From assembly GCA_963923035.1 (NCBI GenBank), contig CAWUKT010000025.1, forward strand, positions 1 through 64,000: 64,000 bases of DNA, given 5' to 3'. Of the stretch, positions 44,557 through 53,222 are shown in pieces (position 1 is the stretch's first letter; every line of letters begins with the position of its first letter). Position numbers and translations under genes: made by a program. The notes below the pieces were generated by a model, which saw only the letters and a list, made by a program, of their open reading frames with translations, had not been told where the DNA came from and ran no database searches. This DNA is from CAWUKT01 sp963923035. Lineage in GTDB: Bacteria > Bacteroidota > Bacteroidia > J057 > JADKCL01.

Positions 44557-46527
44557 TTAGGATTCGGACGGGAAGATGAATTCGAAGGTCGTTCCGGCCC
44601 CGACTTTGGTATACAGGGCGATCTCTCCGTTCAATCGATCCGCCAACGACTTGACAATGGCGAGCCCCAGACCGTGGGAACTCTCGCCGCCCGTGGGACG
44701 GGCACTCAGCTTCTGAAATTTCTGGAAGAGCCGCTTTTGGTCCTCGGGCGAGATCCCCGGTCCTTCATCCTTTACATATAAGGTAGGCCGTCCCCCCAAT
44801 TTCCGCACTCCGACCTCCACTTCCTTGCCCGCCGGGGAGAACTTGATCGCATTCGAAATGAAGTTGTCGAGGATGCGCCCGATGTCGCGGGGATCGGTTT
44901 CAACCTGCAAATCCCCCAATTCGAGGTTGGGACGGAGGTGAATCTCCTTTTTCTGGGCGTAGGGCTGGAATGAACTGATGCGGTTGTATACAAAGTCCCG
45001 CAGAGACAGCTCTACGGAATTGCCGTTGGATTCGGGCAAGTTACTGGCCTCCGCCTCGGTGATCATCAAGAGGTCCTGGATCAGCTCCGCTCCCCCCTCG
45101 CTGGTTTTCCCGATCAGTCCCAGCATTTCCTGCCCCTGGGCAGAAAGGCCATCTTCTGACTTCAACATGCCGAGGATGGCCATGATCTTCTGGAAAGGAG
45201 CCTTGAGGTCGTGCGCCACAAAGCCGATCAGGCCATTTTTCTCGTGCATAGCAGCTTCCAGGGCCTGGTTCTTCTGGTCGACGGCATCTTTCTGCCGCAA
45301 TATTTCTTTTTGCTGAGATTTGATCTTCTCATTGGTCAGCGACAGCTCCCGGTAGGCGGTCCGAACCTTCCGGTTCAGGCGCATGTTCACGAAAAACAGC
45401 CCGCCCAGCAGCAGGGCGATGGCTCCCAAGCCCACAATCAGGGTCCACTGGAACCGTTGGCGGGATTCGAGGACCGCCTGGTCCTTTAACAACAGTTCCC
45501 GGTCCTTTTCCAGAATCTCCAACTTTGCCGCTTTCTGGTCGGCATCGAAGACTGCGATGACTTCGTTCAGCTTGTTTTCTTCCCGGCTTTGAAAAATGGA
45601 ATCCTTGCGGGCATTGTAATCTTGGATGGTCTCGTAGGCCCGACGGTAATTTCCCCGGGCATATTCCAATTGGGACCGAAACAGGAGCGCTTCGTGGCGT
45701 TCATCAAAATAGGAGGTCCAATTCGTCGCAGCCATGGTCGAATCGAGGTATTTCTCGGCCAGTTGGTACCGCCCGAGATCGATATAGGCCATCGCTATAT
45801 TGTTATAGGTATTGGGCAGTCCGGAGGGATAGGCTTCGTGCTTTAGTCGCTTGGCCTCCATGAGGTGATCCAGGGCTTCTTCGTATTGGGCCAACTCGGT
45901 CAGCAGAAAGCCATAGTTGTTGTGGACCATGGAGTTCCTGAGGAGGTTATCGGGGTCGGGATAACGGGTCAAAATGGTCTCGTACAAATCCAGCGCCTTG
46001 CTGTTGCTGTCCATGTCGTTGTAGGCGGACGCAAGGTTGATCAGGGGATAGGAAAGCTGGGGATTCTCCATTTGGGAGAGCAAACGGAACGAGGTGAGGA
46101 AATACTCCTCACAATTGGAGTAGAGCTTGGTGGACTTGTGGAGGTTGCCAAGGGCGTTGTAGACCCAAGCGACCCGGTTGGTATCCTTGCGCTGACGCGC
46201 CACAGCCATACACCGCTGGTAGTTTTCGAAGGCCTGGTCAAACAGGCCGGCGGATTCGTAGAGATTTCCCAGCCGGTAGGACGAAACGCTCATCCCCCGC
46301 TTGAAATCCAGCGAATCGGAAATGTCCAGCGCCAATTTCATGGATTGAACCCGAACCGGAAGGTCATCTTTGCCCAATTCATCCTCCAGGCCCCACAATT
46401 TTTCCACCAGCACCGTATCGCGATTATTTTCTTCCAACAATTGCTTCAATTGTTCACTCCCGCTTGCAGCACACAATACTGCAGACGACGTCAACAATAC
46501 CAAACAAAAAAACAATCGTTGTATCAT
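44557..46527 (-). CDS. TPR sensor histidine kinase
   Basis: 656 residues. Signal peptide (1-22), then about six TPR repeats (about 80-310) in the periplasm, one membrane helix at 360-381, a coiled-coil linker (Q-Q-K-E-I-L-R-Q-K-D), and the kinase core. The H-box is F-V-A-H439-D-L-K-A-P; the N-box N-F-I-S-N-A-I-K-F-S-P and G-boxes (D-E-G-P-G-I, G-L-G-L-A-I-V) are complete, so it should be active. Periplasmic TPR sensors of this type occur widely in Bacteroidota and may sense protein ligands. No response regulator is adjacent. ATG start at 46527. Confidence 0.93.
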   Translation of the reverse strand: MIQRLFFCLVLLTSSAVLCAASGSEQLKQLLEENNRDTVLVEKLWGLEDELGKDDLPVRVQSMKLALDISDSLDFKRGMSVSSYRLGNLYESAGLFDQAFENYQRCMAVARQRKDTNRVAWVYNALGNLHKSTKLYSNCEEYFLTSFRLLSQMENPQLSYPLINLASAYNDMDSNSKALDLYETILTRYPDPDNLLRNSMVHNNYGFLLTELAQYEEALDHLMEAKRLKHEAYPSGLPNTYNNIAMAYIDLGRYQLAEKYLDSTMAATNWTSYFDERHEALLFRSQLEYARGNYRRAYETIQDYNARKDSIFQSREENKLNEVIAVFDADQKAAKLEILEKDRELLLKDQAVLESRQRFQWTLIVGLGAIALLLGGLFFVNMRLNRKVRTAYRELSLTNEKIKSQQKEILRQKDAVDQKNQALEAAMHEKNGLIGFVAHDLKAPFQKIMAILGMLKSEDGLSAQGQEMLGLIGKTSEGGAELIQDLLMITEAEASNLPESNGNSVELSLRDFVYNRISSFQPYAQKKEIHLRPNLELGDLQVETDPRDIGRILDNFISNAIKFSPAGKEVEVGVRKLGGRPTLYVKDEGPGISPEDQKRLFQKFQKLSARPTGGESSHGLGLAIVKSLADRLNGEIALYTKVGAGTTFEFIFPSES

Positions 46528-46648
46528 CGATTTAGCTTTACGAGCCGAAAGTTGTATACTTTTTCACTTACTGAACCATCTTAAATTTAAGAATAGTTCC
46601 TGAATTACAAACTCTAAGCCTGCGCATCCGAAAGGGAGAAAAGAAGAA

Positions 46649-46668
46649 GGCCGCGTGCCAACGCAGCC
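46649..46668 (-). terminator. Orphan minus-strand terminator
   Basis: 8-bp stem (GGCTGCGT / ACGCGGCC with one G-T pair), TGGC loop, followed on the minus strand by TTCTTCTTTTC. Nearest minus-strand gene end lies over 420 nt upstream with its own hairpin, so a small RNA or short gene may end here. Confidence 0.6.
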
Positions 46669-46732
46669 TCCCGACATTAGTTTATGCTAAGGCATAATGA
46701 ATCAGTCTTGTATATCTTGAGCGTTTCCTTGG

Positions 46733-46843
46733 TCACCCAAAAGGATTTAGATGAATGAAACGCGGCATTTCGAGGTCTTGGGATTTCAGAACTTCAATAA
46801 ATGAACCCAATGTGTACGATTGATCGTTTAGGGATAAACTCAA
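46733..46843 (-). CDS. Possible short open reading frame (36 codons)
   Basis: A TTG-initiated frame of 36 codons ends 65 nt before the orphan terminator. The peptide begins M-S-L-S-L-N-D-Q and ends H-L-N-P-F-G. If one base were inserted in the TTTT at the end, the frame would run on to a stop 10 nt before the terminator, so a frameshifted longer gene is possible. No ribosome-site or homology evidence. Low confidence: it could equally be an untranslated small RNA. Confidence 0.25.
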   Translation of the reverse strand: MSLSLNDQSYTLGSFIEVLKSQDLEMPRFIHLNPFG

Positions 46844-47045
46844 TATCTATAAAATAGTTTATCACCTTGCTTTTTTTCGAAAAAAATTCTTTCTCCGTCA
46901 CCTCCACGTCCTAAAGCCCCGTTCTTTCTTTTTGCTTGTTCCCTCCATCGTTCTCCATTGTTTTGCCCTTCTCCCCTACCCGACTCCCCATTTTCCCTCA
47001 AAGCCCGGCTCAACCCTGTCCCAAACACAGACCTTCTATATAAGA

Positions 47046-47069
47046 AGGCCACAGGCTCTCGCCCGTGGC
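47046..47069 (-). terminator. Terminator after the small T9SS gene
   Basis: 10-position stem GGCCACAGGC / GCCCGTGGCC with one mismatch and a TCTC loop, 24 nt after the stop at 47093. The downstream minus-strand tail (TTCTTATATAG) is only partly T-rich. Confidence 0.65.
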
Positions 47070-47092
47070 CCTGTCGATATAAGTGTACCTTA

Positions 47093-47656
47093 TCAGTCAA
47101 TTCGAATCAATTTCCCTGAGCGCACCTCCTTCCCGATTGACATCCGGTAAAGGTAGGTTCCGGGAGGAAGGCTTTGGACGTCGGCCGTGAACTCGTGGAA
47201 GCCAGGCTCGAGGCGCGTTGCGGGAAGAAGTTCCGCCACCTGCCGACCGTGCAGGTCATACATCGCGCCCTGGACTTCCGAGTCCGTCCCCACCTGGATG
47301 GCCATGTGCAATTCACTGCGCAGGGGGTTCGGCCCAATCGAAAATGAGCCGCTCGGTTCAGCGCTACTGGCCGCCTGCTTGCAGGATTCGTCGATCCGGG
47401 CGATCAGCTCGCCCCCCGGAGCAATGGAGAAACCTTCTCCGAGGCGAATGGAATGGCATCCCGTAATCTCAAGCCGGATCGGCGCCGCAATGTGGGTGCC
47501 CTCGTCCAGAATGATTTCGTCAGCGCCTTCAATGGTGCGGTCGGTGTCGATCCGCTCCGCTTCCAGGTGAAGGCTGGGGAGTGCTGCTTTCTGCTGGGCC
47601 ATCAGAACCGTGGTCCCGATGCTCACCAGCAGCAGCATGGTGAATAGTTTTTTCAT
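47093..47656 (-). CDS. Small secreted protein with T9SS sorting domain
   Basis: 187 residues. Signal peptide ends V-L-M-A-Q. Residues 25-90 form a short beta region with the motif I-R-L-G-E-G-F-S-I-A-P-G-G, common in Bacteroidota proteins next to sorting domains. The T9SS domain (I-G-P-N-P-L-R-S-E-L-H-M ... L-I-R-I-D) takes the last ~80 residues. It lies 13 nt downstream of the coiled-coil surface protein on the same strand, so they form an operon, as with the adhesin pair at 17.7-20.4 kb. Confidence 0.85.
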   Translation of the reverse strand: MKKLFTMLLLVSIGTTVLMAQQKAALPSLHLEAERIDTDRTIEGADEIILDEGTHIAAPIRLEITGCHSIRLGEGFSIAPGGELIARIDESCKQAASSAEPSGSFSIGPNPLRSELHMAIQVGTDSEVQGAMYDLHGRQVAELLPATRLEPGFHEFTADVQSLPPGTYLYRMSIGKEVRSGKLIRID

Positions 47657-47669
47657 GGTCAGGTCCTCC

Positions 47670-48788
47670 TTATTTGTTTTCGATGGAAGACAAGCGGGCT
47701 TTCAGTTCGGTATTTTCCGCTTTCAACTCGGCCAGGGACTTTTCCTGTTGAATGGTGTACAGGGTCAATTCTTCCACCTTCTTCAAGAGGACCTTTTGCA
47801 TTTCTCCCACCGAAACGCCGTCTTCCACATCTTTCGCGGAGGGAACTTCCGGCAGGTGCTTGTGCGTGTTGACAAAGGCTTCCACTTCTTCGAGGTCCCG
47901 GAGTTCGTAATCGGATTCGAAGACGTAATCGGGCCAGCTGGTGCTGTTCTGAATGGTGATGCCCTCCGCGAGGATTTCGCCGTCAACTGTCATCAGGTAG
48001 CCACCCGGAACGAAGGTGCGGGGATTGTAGCCCACATTGAGCTGGGTGTTGAGGAAGTTGTGGCGAACCAGGGTGTACTCACCGCCAAAAGAACGGCCAT
48101 TGTAGGAGACGCCGCCGCCATCAGGGACGATCCGGGCCAGGTTGCCGCCGCCAAAGTTGATGGCGTCGTCGAAGTAGACTTCGCCCTGGACTTCCAGCTT
48201 GCGCACGGTCGGAGTCCGTCCGATGCCAACGTTGCCATTGTTTTGGATGACCATCTTTTCCGAAGCGGCCCCGCCAGCTCCTGTCACCATCGAAATGTCA
48301 TCGTTGATGGCGTACAGCTGGGTATTCCCATTGAGGGAGCGGAGTACGAGGTCACCGGCTTGGGCAGTGGGGGAATAAAAACCGGGGTTGGTGGCGACGG
48401 CCATTTGGGCTGTGAACCCGCCGCCGGAAAGCCGCAGTGCCGGATTGGTGGAGTCCACAATGTGCAGCTTGTCGGAGGGATTGACGATCCCGATGCCTAC
48501 GCGGCCATTGGACCGGACAATCATGCGCTCCTGGTTGCCCACCCGGAAGTGGATGTTGCGACCGGAGCCCGCATTCAGATAGGTCGTACAATTATCGGCC
48601 TGGAGGAGGGCGTAATTGTTGCCATTGATGCAATTGACATTGCCGAAGACGGCGAAGCCGGCATTTTGCGGCCAGGTTCCGTAGGCGCCCTTGCCGACGG
48701 TCTGGGTCTGCGCCACCAGCAGGACGGGGAACAGCCCGAGGACGAGCAAGGCGAGGCGTTGAAAAAGGGTGATTGTTGATGAGTTCAT
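47670..48788 (-). CDS. Secreted tail-fibre-like protein with C-terminal coiled coil
   Basis: 372 residues with a signal peptide ending L-L-V-A-Q. The beta-rich body repeats the N-G-R-V-G-I-G-x-x-N-P and N-G-N-V-G-I-G-R-T-P motif of shaft proteins. It ends in W-P-D-Y-V-F and L-P-E-V-P-S-A-K-D-V, then a long Glu/Leu/Lys coiled coil, the usual C-terminus of Bacteroidota proteins related to S74 chaperone proteins but without the peptidase residues. Probably a trimeric surface fibre. First gene of an operon with the small T9SS protein. Confidence 0.8.
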   Translation of the reverse strand: MNSSTITLFQRLALLVLGLFPVLLVAQTQTVGKGAYGTWPQNAGFAVFGNVNCINGNNYALLQADNCTTYLNAGSGRNIHFRVGNQERMIVRSNGRVGIGIVNPSDKLHIVDSTNPALRLSGGGFTAQMAVATNPGFYSPTAQAGDLVLRSLNGNTQLYAINDDISMVTGAGGAASEKMVIQNNGNVGIGRTPTVRKLEVQGEVYFDDAINFGGGNLARIVPDGGGVSYNGRSFGGEYTLVRHNFLNTQLNVGYNPRTFVPGGYLMTVDGEILAEGITIQNSTSWPDYVFESDYELRDLEEVEAFVNTHKHLPEVPSAKDVEDGVSVGEMQKVLLKKVEELTLYTIQQEKSLAELKAENTELKARLSSIENK

Positions 48789-49035
48789 GTAATGATTGTT
48801 AAATTGAAAATGGATTAGTTAAGGCATGCAAAGGGGGGCTTGGTTCGGAAACCAAGGGTCACCCAAAGCGTAAATCATGGTAGAGGATAAAGTCCTGAGG
48901 CCATTTTGGAAATGGCGCCAAGTGTTTGTTACAGGTCAATAGTAACAGTTTTCCTCTAGCTGAACCGCCATTTTTTTCGTTTTTAGTACAATCACCCGCA
49001 CAACTACGTAGTTTTACGGGGTCAATTCTCCGCAA

Positions 49036-50283
49036 ATGCGTCTACTGTACCAGCGCTACGAAACCTGGATGGTCAATTTGATTGACCAACGCCACCAAGG
49101 CCAGCAACAACTCCTGTTACCGGCCATTGCGGTATTCCTGATGGCCACCATCGGAGGGTTCTTCTCCTTTCTCTTCTCCCTGGTCTTCGTTTCGGCGGCG
49201 GAAGATTCGTTTTTCTGGATGTTCTTGTTCCAGGTGTTCTTCAGCGTTGTCTTCCTCATTTCCTTCGTTCAGGGCTGGGTTTCTCTGAAAACCCTCATTT
49301 TCATCTTCGTTTTCTCCAATTCCCTGTTCACCAGCTCGGTCGCTTTCGCGGACGGCGGGTTGGATTCTCCTTTTCTGCCCTGGCTTTCCCTGGCTCCCTT
49401 CGTCAGCTTCCTGTTGATGGGCTACCGGGGATTCGTGGTTTGGGGCGGCGTCGCCATTGGCCTTTTCATCCTGTTTGTTTTCCAACCCCGGCTCCTCCCT
49501 CCGCCCCCTCCGATTCCCAATCAATCGGTCAGCCTGTATTCTTATACCGGTCTCTACCTCGCGGAAATGCTGACGGTGGGGCTGATCGTATGGGTCCGGC
49601 GCCGGTCAGAACGGACGGCCCGCCAGCTCGATGCGAATTTTCAGGCGCGGCAGGATTTGGAAAAGGCCCGCTCAGCGGGCGCAATGGCCGAGCGGGAACA
49701 AATTTTGTCCCGGCTGCGGGAGCACCTGTCTCCCCGTTTGGAAGCGGTGCGGGAGGCCCAGAAGAAATGGTTTGCCGAGATGGGAACGCCGGTGGATGGT
49801 GCCAATGCCGAATTCAGGATTGGGGCAATTCAGGAAGAGGCGGAACGGATCGTACAGGACCATCCCCGGCCGCCGGATGCGGCCGAAAACTTGCAGAATG
49901 CGATCACAGGCCTGGCGGATGAATTGCGTCGGGGCTTGGGCATCATGGTTGAATTGCGGGTTCCGGCCCAGCCGCTCATGCCCATGACGCCCGGGAACCT
50001 TCACCTTTTCCGGATTGTCCAGGAGGCCTGCCGGAACATCGCCCGGCACGCCCAGGCGAAAAAGGTCCGCATCTTCCTGCACAGCGATGATGACCAGCTC
50101 CTCCGGCTCGAAATCCACGACGATGGCATTGGCTTCCATCCCCAATCGACCCTGGGCCAGGGGCTCCAAAACATGAAAGACCGCGTGGCCATGATGGGCG
50201 GGCGGTTTTCCCTGGACACGGCCCCCGGCCGTGGCACCCGGATTTTCTGCGATTTTCAACCTTTGATGCGGCCCATGTCATGA
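49036..50283 (+). CDS. Membrane sensor kinase paralogue 1: ATP-binding domain intact, phospho-acceptor His replaced
   Basis: 415 residues with about six membrane helices (26-187), including D-S-P-F-L-P-W-L at 110-117. The dimerisation segment aligns as E-R-E-Q-I-L-S-R-L-R-E-H-L-S-P-R-L with the HisKA_3 consensus E-R-x-R-I-A-R-E-L-H-D-E-L-G-Q-R-L, which puts Arg228 where the phosphorylated His should be. A His two residues later (His230) is out of register. The HATPase domain is complete: N-box E-A-C-R-N334, G1 box D362-D-G-I-G366 and G2 box G374-Q-G-L. The gene overlaps the next kinase by ATGA, so it is translationally coupled to a paralogue with the opposite defect. Confidence 0.88.
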   Translation: MRLLYQRYETWMVNLIDQRHQGQQQLLLPAIAVFLMATIGGFFSFLFSLVFVSAAEDSFFWMFLFQVFFSVVFLISFVQGWVSLKTLIFIFVFSNSLFTSSVAFADGGLDSPFLPWLSLAPFVSFLLMGYRGFVVWGGVAIGLFILFVFQPRLLPPPPPIPNQSVSLYSYTGLYLAEMLTVGLIVWVRRRSERTARQLDANFQARQDLEKARSAGAMAEREQILSRLREHLSPRLEAVREAQKKWFAEMGTPVDGANAEFRIGAIQEEAERIVQDHPRPPDAAENLQNAITGLADELRRGLGIMVELRVPAQPLMPMTPGNLHLFRIVQEACRNIARHAQAKKVRIFLHSDDDQLLRLEIHDDGIGFHPQSTLGQGLQNMKDRVAMMGGRFSLDTAPGRGTRIFCDFQPLMRPMS

Positions 50284-51518
50284 GCCAGCGCATCTCCATA
50301 TCGCCCCTCAACCGACTCAGCCGCATTTTCCTCCGCAGCTTTCCCCCTCGGAGCCAGGAACTTCAACGGGCCTGGGTCCTCACTTATCTCGGAGGGATGG
50401 TGCAGCTCTTCACCCTCTTCTTCATTGTCCTGTACTCCCTCCTCGAGCTTCCCGTACCGGCCATCATCTGCCTGTATGGGTTTCTGAGCGTATTTGTGGA
50501 GTACTGGATGATTTTTCGGAAAAAATGGACCCGGCTGGCGGCTCATTTTTATTGCTTGACCACGGTCATCTTCTTTTGCGGCTTCTCTTGGTTCTCGGGC
50601 GCCATTGATTCTCCCTTTATTCCCTGGCTGGCCACCGCCCCGATTGTCGCGGCCATCACCCTCCCCTCCCGCGATACCTTGCTCTGGGTCCTCATCGGCC
50701 TCGCCCTGATGGCGGCCCAGGTGGTGCTGGAGCCCTATGCTCCGTCCAAATCCTACCTGGGTTACCCCGAAATGGCGTCCTCCATTCGCGGAATTGCCTA
50801 CGGGTCATTTTTCTTGTTCGCCCTCTCCATCATCCTGATCTACGACCAAGTCCGCAAGGATTTGGACCGTTATGAACGTCTGGCGGCGCGGGAAGGGGAA
50901 GCGGAAGGAATGGACCTCCGGGAACACCTAGCGGGTCGGGAAGCCGAACGGCAGCGCATTGCCCGGGAATTCCACGATCATCTGGGAACGGTCTTGACGG
51001 TACTGCGGCTGCGACATCAAGGCCTGCCGGAAGAATCGCCCGCCGCCCAGACCTTTTATAAGGAGTTGGCTGAAGTCGCCGGTTTCCTCAACTCCATTTC
51101 GCGGGGCTACTCGGTCCATTCATTGCGGGATTTTGGGTTGGAGAAAGTGGTGGAGAAAATGTTGTTGGAATTGGAGGCGGAAAAGGGGATTGAAACGGAA
51201 TTGATCGTAGATGCCGGGGAGACGACTAATTTTTCGGTGCTGGAAATTGATTTTTTCAGAATGGTACAGATATTGGTCGAAGTGTGCCGGCTAGATCCCC
51301 AGGTACAATTTGTCTCCTTCCAATTCCTCACCCTGGACCAAAGGGTTCAGTTTTTGGCTGAGTTGGAGGGACTTTCTTCCCTTGAAATCGCCACTCAGCA
51401 TCCGGGCTGGACCGAATTGCTGGACCGGGGCCGGGTGGAAGGCGCAGACCTGACCGTTGAGTTTTCCCCGCAGCGGGGCCTCACCCTCATTTATGAAAAC
51501 AAACTAACGCAGACATGA
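50280..51518 (+). CDS. Membrane sensor kinase paralogue 2: phospho-acceptor His intact, ATP-binding domain degenerate
   Basis: 412 residues with about six membrane helices and the same D-S-P-F-I-P-W-L motif (110-117) as its neighbour, so the two are paralogues. The HisKA_3 box is canonical: E-A-E-R-Q-R-I-A-R-E-F-H232-D-H-L-G. The HATPase-like end (about 300-405) keeps strands but lacks the N-box Asn (aligned residue Val335) and any D-x-G-x-G box, so it should not bind ATP in the usual way. Overlaps kinase 1 (ATGA) and the regulator gene (ATGA). Likely the phospho-acceptor partner of kinase 1. Confidence 0.88.
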   Translation: MSQRISISPLNRLSRIFLRSFPPRSQELQRAWVLTYLGGMVQLFTLFFIVLYSLLELPVPAIICLYGFLSVFVEYWMIFRKKWTRLAAHFYCLTTVIFFCGFSWFSGAIDSPFIPWLATAPIVAAITLPSRDTLLWVLIGLALMAAQVVLEPYAPSKSYLGYPEMASSIRGIAYGSFFLFALSIILIYDQVRKDLDRYERLAAREGEAEGMDLREHLAGREAERQRIAREFHDHLGTVLTVLRLRHQGLPEESPAAQTFYKELAEVAGFLNSISRGYSVHSLRDFGLEKVVEKMLLELEAEKGIETELIVDAGETTNFSVLEIDFFRMVQILVEVCRLDPQVQFVSFQFLTLDQRVQFLAELEGLSSLEIATQHPGWTELLDRGRVEGADLTVEFSPQRGLTLIYENKLTQT

Positions 51519-52168
51519 AAACGATCAAATTGATGCTGGCCGATGATCACGAGTTGATCCGATCCGGAATCCGCCACCTCCTTCAACAGGAACCTTCGGT
51601 GGTTGTGGTAGGAGAAGTGAGCAGCGGACAGGAACTCCTGCGGGAAGTGGAGAGCCAACAGCCCGATGTGGTGCTGATGGACATTGAGATGCCCCAGATG
51701 AATGGATTGAAGGCGGCGGAAGAGGTTTTGAAGAAATTCCCTGATTTGAAAATTATCCTGTTGACGATGTATACTGAGGAGCATTACCTGGAACGTTGTC
51801 TGGAGATCGGTTGTCGGGGGTATTTGCTGAAGCAATCGGATACGGGGGAAATCCTGGAAGCCATCCGGCAGGTCTACCAGGGCGAGGTCTATTTTGGGGC
51901 GGGTGTCTCCAAGCACTTCCTGCAACGTTCTGTTACGCGCTCCGGCCTGAACCCCAAGCTGGGGAAGGCCCGGCTGTCCCGTCGGGAGACGGAAGTCCTC
52001 CATTTGATCGCGGAAGGGCTGAGTTCCAAGGAAATTGCCGACAAGCTGTTCATCAGCGTGCGGACCGTGGAAACGCACCGCAGCAATATTCTGCACAAGC
52101 TGGAGCTTCAGAATACGGCCCAATTGGTCCGCTATGCGATCAAGCACAAGCTGGTCGATCTCGGCTGA
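51515..52168 (+). CDS. LuxR/NarL-type response regulator
   Basis: 217 residues. Receiver domain with acidic pair L-A-D-D-H, phospho-Asp in V-L-M-D-I-E-M-P-Q-M-N-G (about residue 56), Thr switch L-L-T-M-Y and Lys in L-L-K-Q. The C-terminal LuxR helix-turn-helix is L-S-R-R-E-T-E-V-L ... S-S-K-E-I-A-D-K-L-F-I-S-V-R-T-V-E-T-H-R. It overlaps the second kinase by 4 nt, so all three genes are one operon. Probably the target of the two-kinase complex. Confidence 0.95.
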   Translation: MKTIKLMLADDHELIRSGIRHLLQQEPSVVVVGEVSSGQELLREVESQQPDVVLMDIEMPQMNGLKAAEEVLKKFPDLKIILLTMYTEEHYLERCLEIGCRGYLLKQSDTGEILEAIRQVYQGEVYFGAGVSKHFLQRSVTRSGLNPKLGKARLSRRETEVLHLIAEGLSSKEIADKLFISVRTVETHRSNILHKLELQNTAQLVRYAIKHKLVDLG

Positions 52169-52219
52169 GAAAACGCGGGTAAATGGGAGCCTGGTTTCGT
52201 CCCATTTTCACCTCCACCG

Positions 52220-52239
52220 TTCACGGCCTTTGCCGTGAA
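52220..52239 (+). terminator. Terminator after the response regulator
   Basis: Perfect 8-bp inverted repeat TTCACGGC / GCCGTGAA with a CTTT loop, 51 nt after the stop, followed by GAGATTTCTGTTTGTTTTCC. Confidence 0.65.
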
Positions 52240-52379
52240 GAGATTTCTGTTTGTTTTCCCCCTTTTCCAGACCGTCTATTTATCCTTGTTATCCCCACCC
52301 CAACCGTTCAAAACTGTTTGTGTTTTTGGATTCTTCTCCCCAATTTAGCGGCCTGTAATACACCAAAAACAGCTCTACT

Positions 52380-52892
52380 TTGGAACTACAAACACTACTC
52401 TTCTGGATATTTGCCATCATGGGTGTGGCCGGTGGAGTTGGACTGATTCTGAACCGGAATCCTGTTTACTCGGCCTTGAGTCTGATCATCAACTTCTTTG
52501 CCATCGCTGGGCTCTATCTGACCCTCGAAGCGGAGTTCCTGGCGATCATCCAAATCCTGGTCTACGCCGGGGCGATCATGGTCCTTTTCCTGTTCGTGAT
52601 CATGCTCCTCAACCTGAGTAAAGAACCCAAACAATCCCCCTTTTCGGTGGGCATCATTGCCGGGAGTATCCTGGCCATTGCCTTTTTGGTCGAGATGTTC
52701 ATCGCATTCCAGGGAGTTGGGGCAGCTGGCGCTGCCGAGCCGTTCCGGTTCAATACCACCGAGGTGATCGGTCGTTTGATGATGACCACCTACCTCTTCC
52801 CCTTTGAAATGATTTCGGTGATCCTGATTGCGGCCCTGATCGGCGCGATTGTGATCGCGAAAAAGTATAACTACGAGAACGAAAATCAGTAA
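52380..52892 (+). CDS. nuoJ: NADH-quinone oxidoreductase subunit J
   Basis: 170 residues, five membrane helices, respiratory complex I membrane arm. Starts at TTG 52380 (M-E-L-Q-T-L-L-F-W), which matches the family N-terminus; the next in-frame ATG would cut the first helix. R-N-P-V-Y-S-A-L-S-L and A-I-I-Q-I-L-V-Y-A-G-A-I-M-V-L-F-L-F are the conserved NuoJ segments. nuoK follows at 3 nt. No nuoA-I genes precede it here. Confidence 0.93.
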   Translation: MELQTLLFWIFAIMGVAGGVGLILNRNPVYSALSLIINFFAIAGLYLTLEAEFLAIIQILVYAGAIMVLFLFVIMLLNLSKEPKQSPFSVGIIAGSILAIAFLVEMFIAFQGVGAAGAAEPFRFNTTEVIGRLMMTTYLFPFEMISVILIAALIGAIVIAKKYNYENENQ

Positions 52893-52895
52893 TAA

Positions 52896-53201
52896 ATGGA
52901 ACCCAACGCCTATTATTACCTCGCAGTCAGCACCTTCATGTTCGTTTTGGGCATGGTAGGAGTCCTGACGCGTAAGAATGCGATCGTCATTTTTATGTGT
53001 GTGGAGCTGATGCTGAACGCGGTCAATCTATCTTTGATTACGTTCTCCCGGATGCACAACGATGCCAGTGGTTCAATGTTGGTGTTCTTTGTAATGGTCG
53101 TGGCAGCCGCGGAAGCGGTCGTCGGTTTGGCCATTATCATCTCGATGTTCCGAAACAAACAGGATATCGACATCAACAATTTCAACCTCTTTAAGTGGTA
53201 G
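52896..53201 (+). CDS. nuoK: NADH-quinone oxidoreductase subunit K
   Basis: 101 residues with three membrane helices. Conserved Glu residues for proton transfer are in C-V-E-L-M-L-N-A-V-N-L and A-A-A-E-A-V-V-G-L-A-I, as in all NuoK proteins. Spaced 3 nt from nuoJ and 21 nt from nuoL. Confidence 0.95.
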   Translation: MEPNAYYYLAVSTFMFVLGMVGVLTRKNAIVIFMCVELMLNAVNLSLITFSRMHNDASGSMLVFFVMVVAAAEAVVGLAIIISMFRNKQDIDINNFNLFKW

Positions 53202-53222
53202 CCCTCAAAATTGAATTGATCC

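Larger units (their letters stand above)
46528..47092. other. Intergenic region with an orphan terminator
   Basis: 565 bp without a large gene. It holds a pyrimidine-rich patch (about 46890-47000), a terminator-like hairpin at 46649-46668 that belongs to no annotated gene, and a possible 36-codon minus-strand frame (46733-46843, TTG start). The hairpin at 47046-47069 closes the neighbouring T9SS gene. Confidence 0.45.

Noticed and set aside
46840..47100. 86-codon minus-strand frame
   Set aside because: Arises from a purine-rich complement of a polypyrimidine patch and overlaps the terminator of the T9SS gene.
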